From: Thermopolyspora flexuosa
Lineage (GTDB): Bacteria; Actinomycetota; Actinomycetes; Streptosporangiales; Streptosporangiaceae
NCBI RefSeq assembly: GCF_006716785.1
Contig: NZ_VFPQ01000001.1
Location: forward strand, 1,302,001 to 1,366,000
DNA: 64,000 nucleotides
Direction of reading: 5' to 3'
Each line of letters begins with the position of its first letter. Position 1 is the first letter of the stretch. The notes beneath the pieces were generated by a model that saw only the letters and a program-made list of their open reading frames with translations, ran no database searches and was not told the origin of the DNA. Positions 44,319-56,489 of this stretch are shown piece by piece. A program made the translations under genes and the position numbers.

Positions 44319-46222
44319 GCGCGTCCCGCGGGCCGGCCCCGGCCTCCCCGCCCGGCCCGGGCGCCACCGGCACGCGGGGGCCGTCCGCGGCGGCGGACGG
44401 CTGGCGGGGCGTGGCCGCGGAGCAGGAACCGGACGAGCCGGGCGGCCGGGCCGCGCTCCTGCTGGACCGTGCCGGCCGCTCCCGGCGGCTGCTCGGCTCG
44501 CTGCTGCGGCCGCACCCCGCCCCGATCGCGCTGCTCGTCGTGCTCATCGTGGTGTCGGGCGCGGCCGGGCTCGCCATCCCGTACCTGGTGAAGGTCGGCA
44601 TCGACACCGGCATCCCGCCGCTGGTGGCGGGCCGCGGCCCGGGCACCCTGCTGCTCGTGGTCGGCGGCGTGCTCGGGGCCGCGCTGCTGCAGGGGATCAC
44701 CCGGCAGGCGTTCCTGCGGCTGTCCGGCCGGGTCGGCCAGGACATCCTGCTCGAGCTGCGCCGCCGGGTGTTCACCCACTTCCAGCGGCTGTCGCTGTCG
44801 TTCCACGAGCGGTACACCTCGGGGCGGGTGATCGCCCGGCTCACCTCCGACGTCGAGGCGATCTCGGAGATGCTCGGCTCCGGGTTCGACCGGGTGGTCA
44901 CCGCCGTGCTCACCCTCGCCGGCACCGCGGCGATGCTGCTCGTGCTCGACGCCCGGCTCGCCCTCGTCGCGCTGCTGCCGCTCCCGGTGCTGGTGCTGCT
45001 CACGCTGTGGTTCCGGCGCGAGTCCACCATCGCCTACCGCCGCACCCGGGAGGCCGTCGCGCTGGTGATCGTGCACTTCGTCGAGTCGATGACCGGCATC
45101 CGCGCGGTGCAGGCGTTCCGCCGCGAGGACCGCAACCAGGAGATCTTCGCGCGGCTCAACGCCGACTACCGCGACGCGAACCGGCGCAGCATGCACCTGA
45201 ACGCGCTGTACATGCCGGGCACCAAGCTGATCGGCAACGTCACGGTCGCCCTCGTGCTGCTGTACGGCGGGTGGCTCGCGCTGCGCGGCACGGTCACCGT
45301 CGGCGTGCTCGCCGCGTTCCTGCTCTACCTGCGGCAGTTCTACGAGCCGATGCAGGACCTGTCCCAGTTCTACACGTCGGTGCAGTCGGCCGGCGCCGCG
45401 CTGGAGAAGCTCGCCGGGGTGCTGGAGGAGCGGCCCGCGGTGGCCGAGCCGGCCCGCCCGGTGCCGCTCCCCGCCGGGCCGGGGCCGCGGGGCGCGGTGC
45501 GGTTCGAGGGCGTGGAGTTCCGGTACGGCGACGGCCCGCCGGTGCTGCACCGGCTCGACCTGGCCATCCCCGCCGGGCAGACCGTGGCCGTGGTCGGCCC
45601 GACCGGGGCGGGCAAGACCACGATCGCCAAGCTCATCGCCCGGTTCTACGACCCGGTGGCCGGGCGGGTGCTGCTCGACGGGGTGGACCTGCGCGACCTC
45701 GACGAGGCCACGCTGCGCCGGAACGTGGTGATGGTGACCCAGGAGAACTTCCTGTTCTCCGGCACGGTGGCGGACAACATCCGGTTCGGGCGGCCGGACG
45801 CCACCATGGCCGAGGTGGTCGCGGCGGCGAAGGCGATCGGCGCGCACGAGTTCATCGCCGCCCTGCCCGACGGCTACCACACCCGGGTGGGCAAGCGCGG
45901 CGGGCGCATGTCGGCCGGGCAACGCCAGCTCGTGGCGTTCGCCCGGGTGTTCCTCGCCGACCCGGCGGTGCTCATCCTCGACGAGGCCACCTCCAGCCTC
46001 GACGTGCCGAGCGAGCGGCTGGTGCAGCGGGCGATGGCCACCGTGCTCGCCGGCCGTACCGCGCTGATCATCGCGCACCGGCTGTCCACGGTGGAGATCG
46101 CGCAGCGGGTGCTCGTCGTGGAGGACGGCCGCATCGTCGAGGACGGGCCACCGGACCGGCTCATCGCCGCGGCGGGGCGGTTCGCCGCGCTGCGGCGGGC
46201 CTGGCTCGACAGCATCGCCTGA
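44315..46222 (+). CDS. ABC exporter half-transporter with catalytic ATP site (subunit 2)
   Basis: Partner of subunit 1, 635 aa, with a 70-residue polar N-terminal extension before the six-helix domain. Walker A is GPTGAGKTT; Walker B VLILDEATSSLD keeps the catalytic Glu; H-loop is IIAHRLST. Its own signature is altered: MSAGQRQLVAFAR, where SGG is expected, as is often seen in the partner of a degenerate half. ATG 44315 overlaps the subunit 1 stop as ATGA; the open frame extending upstream is shadow. Together they likely export a lipid, peptide or drug. Confidence 0.93.
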   Translation: MSASRGPAPASPPGPGATGTRGPSAAADGWRGVAAEQEPDEPGGRAALLLDRAGRSRRLLGSLLRPHPAPIALLVVLIVVSGAAGLAIPYLVKVGIDTGIPPLVAGRGPGTLLLVVGGVLGAALLQGITRQAFLRLSGRVGQDILLELRRRVFTHFQRLSLSFHERYTSGRVIARLTSDVEAISEMLGSGFDRVVTAVLTLAGTAAMLLVLDARLALVALLPLPVLVLLTLWFRRESTIAYRRTREAVALVIVHFVESMTGIRAVQAFRREDRNQEIFARLNADYRDANRRSMHLNALYMPGTKLIGNVTVALVLLYGGWLALRGTVTVGVLAAFLLYLRQFYEPMQDLSQFYTSVQSAGAALEKLAGVLEERPAVAEPARPVPLPAGPGPRGAVRFEGVEFRYGDGPPVLHRLDLAIPAGQTVAVVGPTGAGKTTIAKLIARFYDPVAGRVLLDGVDLRDLDEATLRRNVVMVTQENFLFSGTVADNIRFGRPDATMAEVVAAAKAIGAHEFIAALPDGYHTRVGKRGGRMSAGQRQLVAFARVFLADPAVLILDEATSSLDVPSERLVQRAMATVLAGRTALIIAHRLSTVEIAQRVLVVEDGRIVEDGPPDRLIAAAGRFAALRRAWLDSIA

Positions 46223-46335
46223 CGGGCTTCACCCGGCTTGTCCCGTGTCGAACGAATATGCGGAAAGAGTCTCGTTCCCGAAGTGTGATGGGTAATTAGC
46301 ACCTGGCTCGGGTGAAGTGTCGTACGCTCCGGATC

Positions 46336-47400
46336 GTGTCGTATGGGGAGGATGGGAGCGATGGGACTCGTGCGGTCCCGTCCTACATAGCGGCCGAGGC
46401 GGAGACCGTACCGATCCCGAAGATCGTGGTGCCGCGGCCGCCCGCTCCGCCGCCGAAGCAGTCGCTGTGGCAGCGGCTGGGCGACCTGCCGATGCGGGTG
46501 ATCTACCGATTCGCGGCCGGCGCCGCGGCCGTGATCGTCCTGGCCGCCGGCGGCGTGACCTACTGGGTGACCCGGGACGACGAGAGTCCCACCTCGGCGG
46601 TCGCCGCCCCGGGGAGCACGCCCACCGCCACCACGGCGCCCGCCTCGCCGTCGCCGAGCTCCGTCTCCGCCCTCGCGCCGGGGGACGCGACCCCGGCGCC
46701 CTCGGCGTCCCCGGACGGGGCGACGGCCACCGCGCCCGCGACCGTGGAGCCCGCGTCCGCGGGTACCGGCTCGCCCGCCGCCACGGCGGAGCCGACCGCG
46801 ACGCCGACGGATCCGGCCACGCCGGACAAGCGGCTCAAGCCGATCGAGGCCGCGCTCGCCGACCCCCGGATCCCGGGCCGGCCGAAGACGAAGAGGCTCG
46901 GCAAGCTGCCGGGGCGTCCGGTCAAGGTCACCCGGTGGATCACGGACCGCCGGTCCCGCATCGCCGTACCGCGGCTGCCGGGGAAGTGGCGTACGGCGCA
47001 GCCCAAGCCGTTCGCGACCCGCCAGGTGCTGCCCCGCGCCAAGGGTGCGGGCCACCGCGCGCTGCTGGTCTCGTGCCCGGTGCCGATCCTGGTCCAGGAG
47101 CGGCTCAAGGACACCGCGCTGCTCGCCGCCCGCTGGTCGCTCAACCACCAGCCCAAGGGCGCGACGATCAAGTGGGTCGCCTCCCAGCCGCGCAAGGTGG
47201 GCAAGCGGGACGCCTGGCTCATCGCCTACCAGGTGAAGTACAAGGTCAAGGGCAAGAAGCGCAGCTCCATGGCCGCCGTGCTGCTGACCGAGGTGCCCAG
47301 GAGCAAGCCTGCGCTGGTGTTCGTCTCCATCCCGGACGGCCAGAAGCGGTACTGGCGGCACATCAACACGATCGTGTCCAAGGTACGGACCGTGAGGTGA
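46336..47400 (+). CDS. Membrane-anchored protein with Pro/Ala/Thr-rich linker, unknown function
   Basis: About 354 aa, unrecognised. A proline-rich cytoplasmic start ([17 protein letters not shown]) leads to one helix (about 60-78, [20 protein letters not shown]), then 100 residues rich in Ala, Thr, Pro and Ser, a spacer typical of wall-spanning proteins. The outer domain (about 175-354) is basic and folded-looking: [20 protein letters not shown] and [20 protein letters not shown] 46336 is preferred; GTG 46312 is eight codons earlier. A strong hairpin follows. Confidence 0.72.
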   Translation: MSYGEDGSDGTRAVPSYIAAEAETVPIPKIVVPRPPAPPPKQSLWQRLGDLPMRVIYRFAAGAAAVIVLAAGGVTYWVTRDDESPTSAVAAPGSTPTATTAPASPSPSSVSALAPGDATPAPSASPDGATATAPATVEPASAGTGSPAATAEPTATPTDPATPDKRLKPIEAALADPRIPGRPKTKRLGKLPGRPVKVTRWITDRRSRIAVPRLPGKWRTAQPKPFATRQVLPRAKGAGHRALLVSCPVPILVQERLKDTALLAARWSLNHQPKGATIKWVASQPRKVGKRDAWLIAYQVKYKVKGKKRSSMAAVLLTEVPRSKPALVFVSIPDGQKRYWRHINTIVSKVRTVR

Positions 47401-47408
47401 AACGTTCC

Positions 47409-47446
47409 GGGCGGCGCCGCCGGGCATCCGGCGGGCGGCGCCGCCC
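47409..47446 (+). terminator. Strong hairpin terminator, 13-bp stem
   Basis: GGGCGGCGCCGCC (47409-47421) pairs with GGCGGCGCCGCCC (47434-47446). It lies nine bases after the preceding stop and just before maf. Confidence 0.75.
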
Positions 47447-47476
47447 GTCTCCGCCCCGCCAGTAGGCTGGGGCGAC

Positions 47477-48073
47477 ATGAGTGAGATCGTGCTGGCTTCC
47501 GCGTCCCCGGCCCGGCTCGCGGTACTGCGGGGCGCCGGGCTCGACCCCAAGGTCGTGGTGAGCGGGGTCGACGAGGAGGCGATCAGCGCCGACACCCCGG
47601 CCGAGCTGTGCCTGGCGCTGGCCCGGGCGAAGGCGGCCGCCGTGGCCGGTGGGCTGACCGGCGGGCTCGTCATCGGCTGCGACTCGGTGCTGGAGCTCGG
47701 CGGTCGCGCGTACGGCAAGCCCGCCTCGGCGGACGACGCGATCGCCCGGTGGCGGATGATGCGGGGCCGTACCGGTCGGCTGCTCACCGGGCACTGCGTG
47801 ATCGATGCGGCCACCGGGCGGGAGGCGGCGCGGGTGGCGTCCACCGTGGTGCGGTTCGGGCGGCCGTCGGACGAGGAGATCGCGGCGTACGTGGCGACGG
47901 GGGAGCCGCTGCGGGTGGCCGGTGCGTTCACCCTCGACGGGTTCGGCGGCTGGTTCGTCGAGGGCATCGACGGCGACCACGGCAACGTGCTCGGCATCTC
48001 GCTCCCGCTGCTGCGCGAGCTGTTCGCGGAGCTCGGCGTCCCGGTCACCGCGCTGTGGCGACCGCCCTCCTGA
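47477..48073 (+). CDS. maf: Maf-family nucleoside triphosphate pyrophosphatase
   Basis: Maf hydrolyses non-canonical or selected pyrimidine nucleoside triphosphates to the monophosphate and is linked to halting septum formation. The 198-aa protein starts with the family P-loop-like [17 protein letters not shown] and contains [20 protein letters not shown] with the catalytic acidic residues, then [11 protein letters not shown] and the [14 protein letters not shown] end. ATG 47477 gives the exact family start. It is directly upstream of an EI24 membrane gene. Confidence 0.94.
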   Translation: MSEIVLASASPARLAVLRGAGLDPKVVVSGVDEEAISADTPAELCLALARAKAAAVAGGLTGGLVIGCDSVLELGGRAYGKPASADDAIARWRMMRGRTGRLLTGHCVIDAATGREAARVASTVVRFGRPSDEEIAAYVATGEPLRVAGAFTLDGFGGWFVEGIDGDHGNVLGISLPLLRELFAELGVPVTALWRPPS

Positions 48074-48171
48074 ACGCCCGCCCCGGCCGGGCTCCGGCGG
48101 TGCCGGTGTGTCCGGATGCCAGCGACTTATGATCACTGCGCGGTTGGCGGCGAATCGGTAGGGTTCCCGGC

Positions 48172-48999
48172 ATGAGCCGCGAGATCACGCAGGGAGTCGG
48201 CAAGGGGATGGGCGGGGTCGTCGCCGGGGCTCGGAGCTTCCTCGCCGGGCTGGGGTGGGTCGTCCGCAACCCCCGATGGTGGTTCCTCGGGCTCGTCCCG
48301 GCCCTTCTGGCGCTCGTGCTGTACGTCCTCGCGTTCGTGCTGCTCGCACTGTACGTCGGGGACCTGACCAGGTTCTTCACCCCGTTCGCCGAGGGGTGGC
48401 CCGAGGGGCTGCGGGGCGTGTTCCGGTTCCTCGTGGGCGTCGTGATCTTCGGGTTCGGCCTGCTCGTCGCGATCAAGACGTACGTCTCGGTCACGCTCGT
48501 GATCGGCGACCCGTTCTACGAGAAGCTGTCCGAACGGGTGGAGCTGGACATGGGCGGCCTGCCCAAGGCGCCCGACGTGTCGCTGTGGCGGTCGATCCTC
48601 CGCTCGCTGCGGGACAGCGTGGTGATCGGGCTGCAGGTCGCCGCGCTGACGATCCCGCTGTTCGTGCTCGGCTTCGTGCCGGTGATCGGGCAGACCGTGG
48701 TGCCGGTGCTCGGCGCGCTGGTGTCGGGGTTCTTCCTCGCCGTCGAGCTCACCGGCCTGCCGATGGAGCGGCGCGGGCTGCTGCGCGCCGACCGGTTCCG
48801 GATCCTGCGGCGGAACATGGGGGCGGCGCTCGGCTTCGGCGTGCTCGCCTTCCTCATCTTCCTGATCCCGCTCGCCGTCGTGGTCACGATGCCCGCCGCG
48901 GTGGCCGGATCCGTGGTGCTGGTGCGCACGCTGGTGCCCGCGCCCGACCCCGCCGCGTCCGCGGACGACGAGCCCGCCCTCCCGCCGGAGCCGCGCTAG
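48172..48999 (+). CDS. EI24/CysZ-like membrane protein
   Basis: 275-aa membrane protein of the EI24 family, which includes the sulfate transporter CysZ. Five or six hydrophobic segments are visible (WFLGLVPALLALVLYVLAFV, FLVGVVIFGFGLLVAIK and others), with the family loop IGDPFYEKLSERVEL between them and the segment FVPVIGQTVVPVLGALVSGFF. Whether it carries sulfate is uncertain; no sulfur-assimilation gene is near. It is probably a single gene. Confidence 0.85.
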   Translation: MSREITQGVGKGMGGVVAGARSFLAGLGWVVRNPRWWFLGLVPALLALVLYVLAFVLLALYVGDLTRFFTPFAEGWPEGLRGVFRFLVGVVIFGFGLLVAIKTYVSVTLVIGDPFYEKLSERVELDMGGLPKAPDVSLWRSILRSLRDSVVIGLQVAALTIPLFVLGFVPVIGQTVVPVLGALVSGFFLAVELTGLPMERRGLLRADRFRILRRNMGAALGFGVLAFLIFLIPLAVVVTMPAAVAGSVVLVRTLVPAPDPAASADDEPALPPEPR

Positions 49000-49054
49000 C
49001 GGGTCCCGGTCGCCCGCAGCGTCGGGGAGCGAACGGCGGTTGGTCGTCCCTCGG

Positions 49055-49080
49055 TTGTCCACAGGTCGTGGTTGTCCACA
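49055..49080 (+). promoter_or_regulatory. Two consensus DnaA boxes
   Basis: TTGTCCACA at 49055-49063 and again at 49072-49080, same orientation, 17 bases start to start. This is the consensus reported for high-GC actinomycete DnaA. They lie about 55 bases upstream of the DUF4192 gene, in its presumed promoter region. Confidence 0.6.
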
Positions 49081-49133
49081 GATCGCGGTTAGGTGGACAT
49101 GCGGCCGCCCGTCGAAGGGCACGCTCATGGGCC

Positions 49134-50246
49134 ATGAGCATCGACGAGAAGCCCCGGATGGTGCTGGCCTCGCCCACCGACCTGCTCTGCGCCCTGCCCT
49201 ACCTGCTGGGGTTCCATCCCACCGACAGCCTCGTGGTCGCCGGGTTCGCCGGGCGCCCACCGGACGGGCGGCTGCGGCTCACGGCGCGGTGGGACCTGCC
49301 CCTCGCGGCCGGTGCGACGGCCCGGCTGGTGCCGCTGCTCACCCGGGAGGAGGTCACGCGGGTGGCCCTGGTCGGCTACGGCCCGGGCCCGCGCGTCACC
49401 CCCGCGGTCGACGAGGTGATCGCCGCGCTGCGGGACGCGGGCGTGGCGGTCCTCGAGGCGCTCCGCACCGACGGTGCCCGCTACTGGTCGTACCTGTGCC
49501 GGAACGTCCGCTGCTGCCCGCCCGAGGGCGTGCCGTACGACGTGGGAGCGAGTCCGGTCGCGGCCCAGGCCACCCTCCACGGCATGGTCGCCCTCCCCGA
49601 CCGGGAGGCGTTGGAGCGAACGCTCACCCCCGTCGACGGCCCGGTACGGCAGGCCATGCGCCGGGCGACCGCGCGGGCCGCGGCCGAGTTCCGCCGCCGC
49701 CTGCTCGCGGCCGAGCGCCCCGACGACTTCGCGGTGGACTTCGTGACCGCCGGCCTGGAGCGGGTGCGGAACGCGGTGCGCCTCTATCAACGCGGCGACC
49801 GGCTCTCCGACGACGAGGCCGCGCGCCTCGGCCTCGACCTCGCCGTCATCCGCGTCCGGGACGAGGCGTGGACGCTCATCGACGACGACACCATCGCCGC
49901 CCATCTGGCGCTCTGGCGGGACCTCACCACCAGACTCGAGCCACCCTTCACCCCGCCCGCCGCGTCCCTCCTCGGCGTCACCGCCTGGCGCAACGGCGAC
50001 TGCACCCTCGCGAACATCGCGATCGACCGCGCCCTCGCCGTCGACCCCGGCTACACGATGGCCCGCCTCCTGTCGGAGGGCCTCTGCCGCCTCATCCCAC
50101 CCGACGTCCTCCGCTCCGGCCCGACCTCGAAAGAAATCGATGAACAGATGGGCCGCCCGACCGTGGCGTGGCTGCTCCCCCTCTGCGGCCTACTCGACAC
50201 CGTCGGCCTCGCCCATTCCGCCCCGAGGTGCCTGGAGCCGCCGTGA
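49134..50246 (+). CDS. DUF4192 family protein
   Basis: 370-aa protein of DUF4192, common in Actinobacteria and without known role. The family start LASPTDLLCALPYLLGFHPTDSLV is exact in form; later parts include RYWSYLCRNVRCCPPEG, with its paired cysteines, and LLGVTAWRNGDCTLANIAIDRAL. ATG 49134 gives this N-terminus; the open frame upstream, running through the EI24 gene, is a shadow. The DnaA boxes upstream suggest growth- or replication-linked expression. Confidence 0.9.
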   Translation: MSIDEKPRMVLASPTDLLCALPYLLGFHPTDSLVVAGFAGRPPDGRLRLTARWDLPLAAGATARLVPLLTREEVTRVALVGYGPGPRVTPAVDEVIAALRDAGVAVLEALRTDGARYWSYLCRNVRCCPPEGVPYDVGASPVAAQATLHGMVALPDREALERTLTPVDGPVRQAMRRATARAAAEFRRRLLAAERPDDFAVDFVTAGLERVRNAVRLYQRGDRLSDDEAARLGLDLAVIRVRDEAWTLIDDDTIAAHLALWRDLTTRLEPPFTPPAASLLGVTAWRNGDCTLANIAIDRALAVDPGYTMARLLSEGLCRLIPPDVLRSGPTSKEIDEQMGRPTVAWLLPLCGLLDTVGLAHSAPRCLEPP

Positions 50247-50316
50247 CCGCACGAGGAACACCGACACCTGTCCAATGTCCGCGGCGGGGTAGGGCTGCCG
50301 CCGGTCATGCGGTGCG

Positions 50317-50547
50317 CGGATCCGGGCCCGGCTCGGGGTGCGCCCGCAGCTCGACACCCTCGGCGAGGATCTGACGGTACGCGAGAACCTGATCACCGAC
50401 GCCCGCTACTGCGGGATCCCCGGCGGGAGGCACGGCGGCGGGCGGACGCGCTGCTGGAGGCGGACGCGCTGCTGGAGTTCGTGCAGCTCGCCGACCGTGC
50501 GGGTGGCAAAGTCGCACGTCTGGGCCGGCGGGATGAACGGCACATTG
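50317..50547 (+). pseudogene. Frameshifted remnant of an ABC transporter ATPase
   Basis: Three reading frames in order spell the middle of a NodI/DrrA-type ATPase: RIRARLGVRPQLDTLGEDLT and TVRENLITDARYCGIP, then REARRRADALLE and FVQLADRAGGKVARL, then WAGGMNGTL for the LSGGMKRRL signature. So there are two frameshifts. Walker A and Walker B are missing. An 18-base unit GCGGACGCGCTGCTGGAG is duplicated in tandem (50442-50459, 50460-50477), giving ADALLE twice. The rest of the gene has decayed or been deleted. Confidence 0.85.
50442..50477 (+). repeat. 18-bp tandem duplication inside the ABC pseudogene
   Basis: GCGGACGCGCTGCTGGAG occurs twice in a row without change. It is in frame, adding six residues, so it does not itself cause the frameshifts. 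Confidence 0.9.
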
Positions 50548-50997
50548 CAGCAACCCTTTGGGGTTCTGCGCCACCGAGGTTCGCGCGAAATCCGCGTTTC
50601 GTCGCGGCGATAGATCGACGTTCGCCTGGGACTTGCACCGCGTTAGATCCGCATCGCACTGCGAGGGCCGCAACGACGAGCCGGCGAACCGCCACGGTAT
50701 TCAAGGGGCCGGGGCCCATCGCTCTTGGGAGAGGTCGCAATGCAACACGTGGCGCCGTATCACGCCGCGGGCGTACCGCATCGGCGGGGCGGTGGAAGGT
50801 GAGACAGAGCCGCAGCGGTGTGTGTCGTGGCCGGGGTGTGCGCGTTCCGGTCTGATCAGGCGTGTGTGTCCGGCCCGGGCGGGTTCGCGCAGTGCGCCAG
50901 GCAGGGGTGATGCCCGCGTCCGGCGCAGGCCGACCGTGGACGGGGTTTCCGTCCTCCTCCGGGCTGAGGAGTGGTGTTCGTGCGGGACGAGGGTGGG
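50548..50997. other. 450 bases of decayed-looking DNA
   Basis: Less GC-skewed at third positions than the rest, with no coherent frame on either strand. It looks like degraded coding or foreign DNA continuing from the ABC remnant. No repeats or RNA recognised. Confidence 0.5.
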
Positions 50998-51342
50998 TCA
51001 GAGGCTGTTGCCCTCGGCCTTGCGGCGTTCGTTGTAGGCGCGCATCCGGGCGGGGTAGCCGGTGAGCTGGACGTCGTAGACCGGGAGGGCGAGGTCTCGG
51101 GCGACCTTGTGGATGACCTGCGGGGAGCCGACCCGTCTGCGGGTCCACTCGCCGTCGTGGGCCACCGCGACCGCGGTGGTGTCGGTGGCGAACGTCTCGG
51201 GCTCGACGTAGAACTCCACGCCGCGGCGTGACTTGGCGAAGGCGATGAGGGCCTCGATGTCGGCGTCGGTGGCCTCACGATCGAATTTGGCGACCTTGCG
51301 CCCGCGCCATCGCCTGATTCCGTAGCGATCCCGCCATCTCAT
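50998..51342 (-). CDS. Conserved hypothetical protein, 114 aa
   Basis: Unrecognised small basic-start protein (MRWRDRYGIRRWRGRKVAKF) followed by a compact alpha/beta domain: DADIEALIAFAKSRRGVEFY, FATDTTAVAVAHDGEWTRRRV, and a tail LTGYPARMRAYNERRKAEG. Starts at ATG 51342 with GTATACAAGGG just before it, giving AAGGG as ribosome-binding site. Clean coding statistics contrast with the decayed DNA downstream of it. Function unknown. Confidence 0.7.
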   Translation of the reverse strand: MRWRDRYGIRRWRGRKVAKFDREATDADIEALIAFAKSRRGVEFYVEPETFATDTTAVAVAHDGEWTRRRVGSPQVIHKVARDLALPVYDVQLTGYPARMRAYNERRKAEGNSL

Positions 51343-51506
51343 AACCCTTGTATACCTTTCTTGACCCTGACTTGGGCAGCGCCATCGGGGTCGGGTCGGG
51401 GAAGGCTCGGGGTTTTTCCCGATGGACGGCGTCCGCGGCCGGGCGCACGATGGAACGGCACCCACGAAAAGGCTGATTTCACGCGCCAAACGGGCGGCCG
51501 GAGAGG

Positions 51507-52106
51507 ATGAGGCATATGCAGGCTGCGGTACCTCGGGGGCCCGGCGGCCGGGTCGTCCCGCACCCTCAGCTCCGCGTCACCGACCAGGACCGGGAGCAGG
51601 TGGTCGAGCGCATCAAGACGGCGTTCGCCGAGGGGCGGATCGACAAGGACGAGATGGACCTGCGGCTCGACCGCGCGATGACCGCCCGCACGCACGGCGA
51701 GCTGGCACCGGTGGTGCAGGACCTCTATCCCCAGGAATACGTCCCGCGGCCCGCGCCGGCCCACGCGTACCCGCCGCCGTACCCGGGCGCGCCCGACGCG
51801 GCCGAGCGGATCGGCGCCTCGGCGGCGCACCTGCTGGCGCTCACCGGGCTGATCGTGATCGGCCCTCTGATCATGATGCTCGTCATGGGGAGGAGATCCC
51901 CGTACGTGCGGCGGCACGCGGTGGAGGCGCTCAACTGCCACCTCACCATGCTCGGGGCGACGATCCTGCTGCCGTTCACGGTGATCGGCGTCGCCCTCAT
52001 CCCGGTCATCTGGGTCGTCGGGCTGATCCTGTGGATCCTCGGCGGGATCGTCGCGCTCGGCGACAGCGACTTCCGCTATCCGATGACCGTGCGGCTGGTC
52101 AAGTAG
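51507..52106 (+). CDS. DUF1707 and DUF4870 membrane protein
   Basis: 199-aa protein. Residues about 22-75 form DUF1707, a short SHOCT-like helical unit (RVTDQDREQVVERIKTAFAE, EMDLRLDRAMTARTHGEL). After a Pro/Tyr-rich linker, the rest is DUF4870, with three or four helices around YVRRHAVEALNCHLTML. Such proteins are thought to be membrane sensors or scaffold parts; no function is proven. ATG 51507, or ATG 51516 with better spacing from GAGAGG, starts it. Confidence 0.85.
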   Translation: MRHMQAAVPRGPGGRVVPHPQLRVTDQDREQVVERIKTAFAEGRIDKDEMDLRLDRAMTARTHGELAPVVQDLYPQEYVPRPAPAHAYPPPYPGAPDAAERIGASAAHLLALTGLIVIGPLIMMLVMGRRSPYVRRHAVEALNCHLTMLGATILLPFTVIGVALIPVIWVVGLILWILGGIVALGDSDFRYPMTVRLVK

Positions 52107-52192
52107 CCGGGGAGACCGCGCGAGGCCGGGCCATGCCACGCCGCCCGTCGGATCGAGGCGCCGAACGGCGGGCGCTCGGCGCATGCGGCCGC

Positions 52193-53734
<1,542 letters not shown>

Positions 53735-53886
53735 CACGCGGCCGACGTTTCCCAAGACCCGCCCCGGCGGCCGCCGTACCGGTGGGCCTGCGGCCCCTGC
53801 GCCACGGCGGGCGGCGCGGGGCCGCGGCGGGCGCCGGAAAGGCCACGGGCGGCGGGGCCGCCCGCCGCCCGACGGCCCGGTCCGGC

Positions 53887-54261
53887 TCAGCGCACCCCGA
53901 GCAGGTCCACCACGAAGATGAGCGTCTCGCCGGGCTTGATGATGTTGCCCGCGCCACGGTCGCCGTAGCCGAGGTGCGGCGGGATGACGAGCTTGCGGCG
54001 GCCGCCGACGCGCATGCCGGCCACGCCCTGGTCCCACCCGGCGATGACCTGGCCCGCGCCGAGCGAGAACCGCAACGGCTGCCCGCGGTTCCACGACGCG
54101 TCGAACTCCTCGCCGGTGGAGTACGCCACGCCCACGTAGTGGACGTCCACCGTGTGCCCGGGCTTCGCCTCCGGGCCGTTCCCCTCGACGATGTCGACGA
54201 TCTGCAGGTCCGCGGGCGGACGCCCCTCCGGAAAATCGACTTCCGGCTTCTGTAGTGCCAT
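53887..54261 (-). CDS. FKBP-type peptidyl-prolyl cis-trans isomerase
   Basis: Single-domain FKBP of 124 aa, cytoplasmic as there is no signal peptide. Family residues are clear: [40 protein letters not shown] and [12 protein letters not shown]. It speeds proline isomerisation in protein folding. ATG 54261 starts it with GGAGTAGC upstream. It is a monocistronic gene downstream of guaB1 in the same direction. Confidence 0.96.
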   Translation of the reverse strand: MALQKPEVDFPEGRPPADLQIVDIVEGNGPEAKPGHTVDVHYVGVAYSTGEEFDASWNRGQPLRFSLGAGQVIAGWDQGVAGMRVGGRRKLVIPPHLGYGDRGAGNIIKPGETLIFVVDLLGVR

Positions 54262-54568
54262 TGGCTACTCCTGTCCGGCTTGCGTGTGGGCCGGCCGTAC
54301 CCCGGCCGACCGCACGACTCTACGGCCTCGCGGCCGCCTCCGCGCACCGGCCGCGCGGCGCCCGCCGGGTTCCGCGGGACGGACGTCGTCGCAACGGCCG
54401 CCACAAGGACACGCAACGACCGGACCGCCTACCCGGGCCACGCACCGGTATGCCGGAATCCCTCAGGGCCACCCTCGCCGTCAACGATCCCGGCGGCGGC
54501 CCGGACCGTCCGAGCCGCCGCCGGTCGCCTTCGTCACGCCATCGCCGGACGCGACGGCCCGCGCCGGC
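54262..54568. other. 307-base spacer between guaB1 and the FKBP gene
   Basis: No gene or strong hairpin is seen. It should contain the FKBP promoter on the minus strand. The frames crossing it are shadows. Confidence 0.5.

Positions 54569-56489
<1,921 letters not shown>

Noticed and set aside
45874-48048. A 724-codon minus-strand frame over the ABC subunit 2, anchored-protein and maf genes
   Set aside because: Ser/Arg/Pro-rich shadow of three well-supported plus-strand genes.
49021-49134. Chromosomal replication origin
   Set aside because: Only two DnaA boxes are present, with no box cluster, AT-rich element, dnaA or dnaN.
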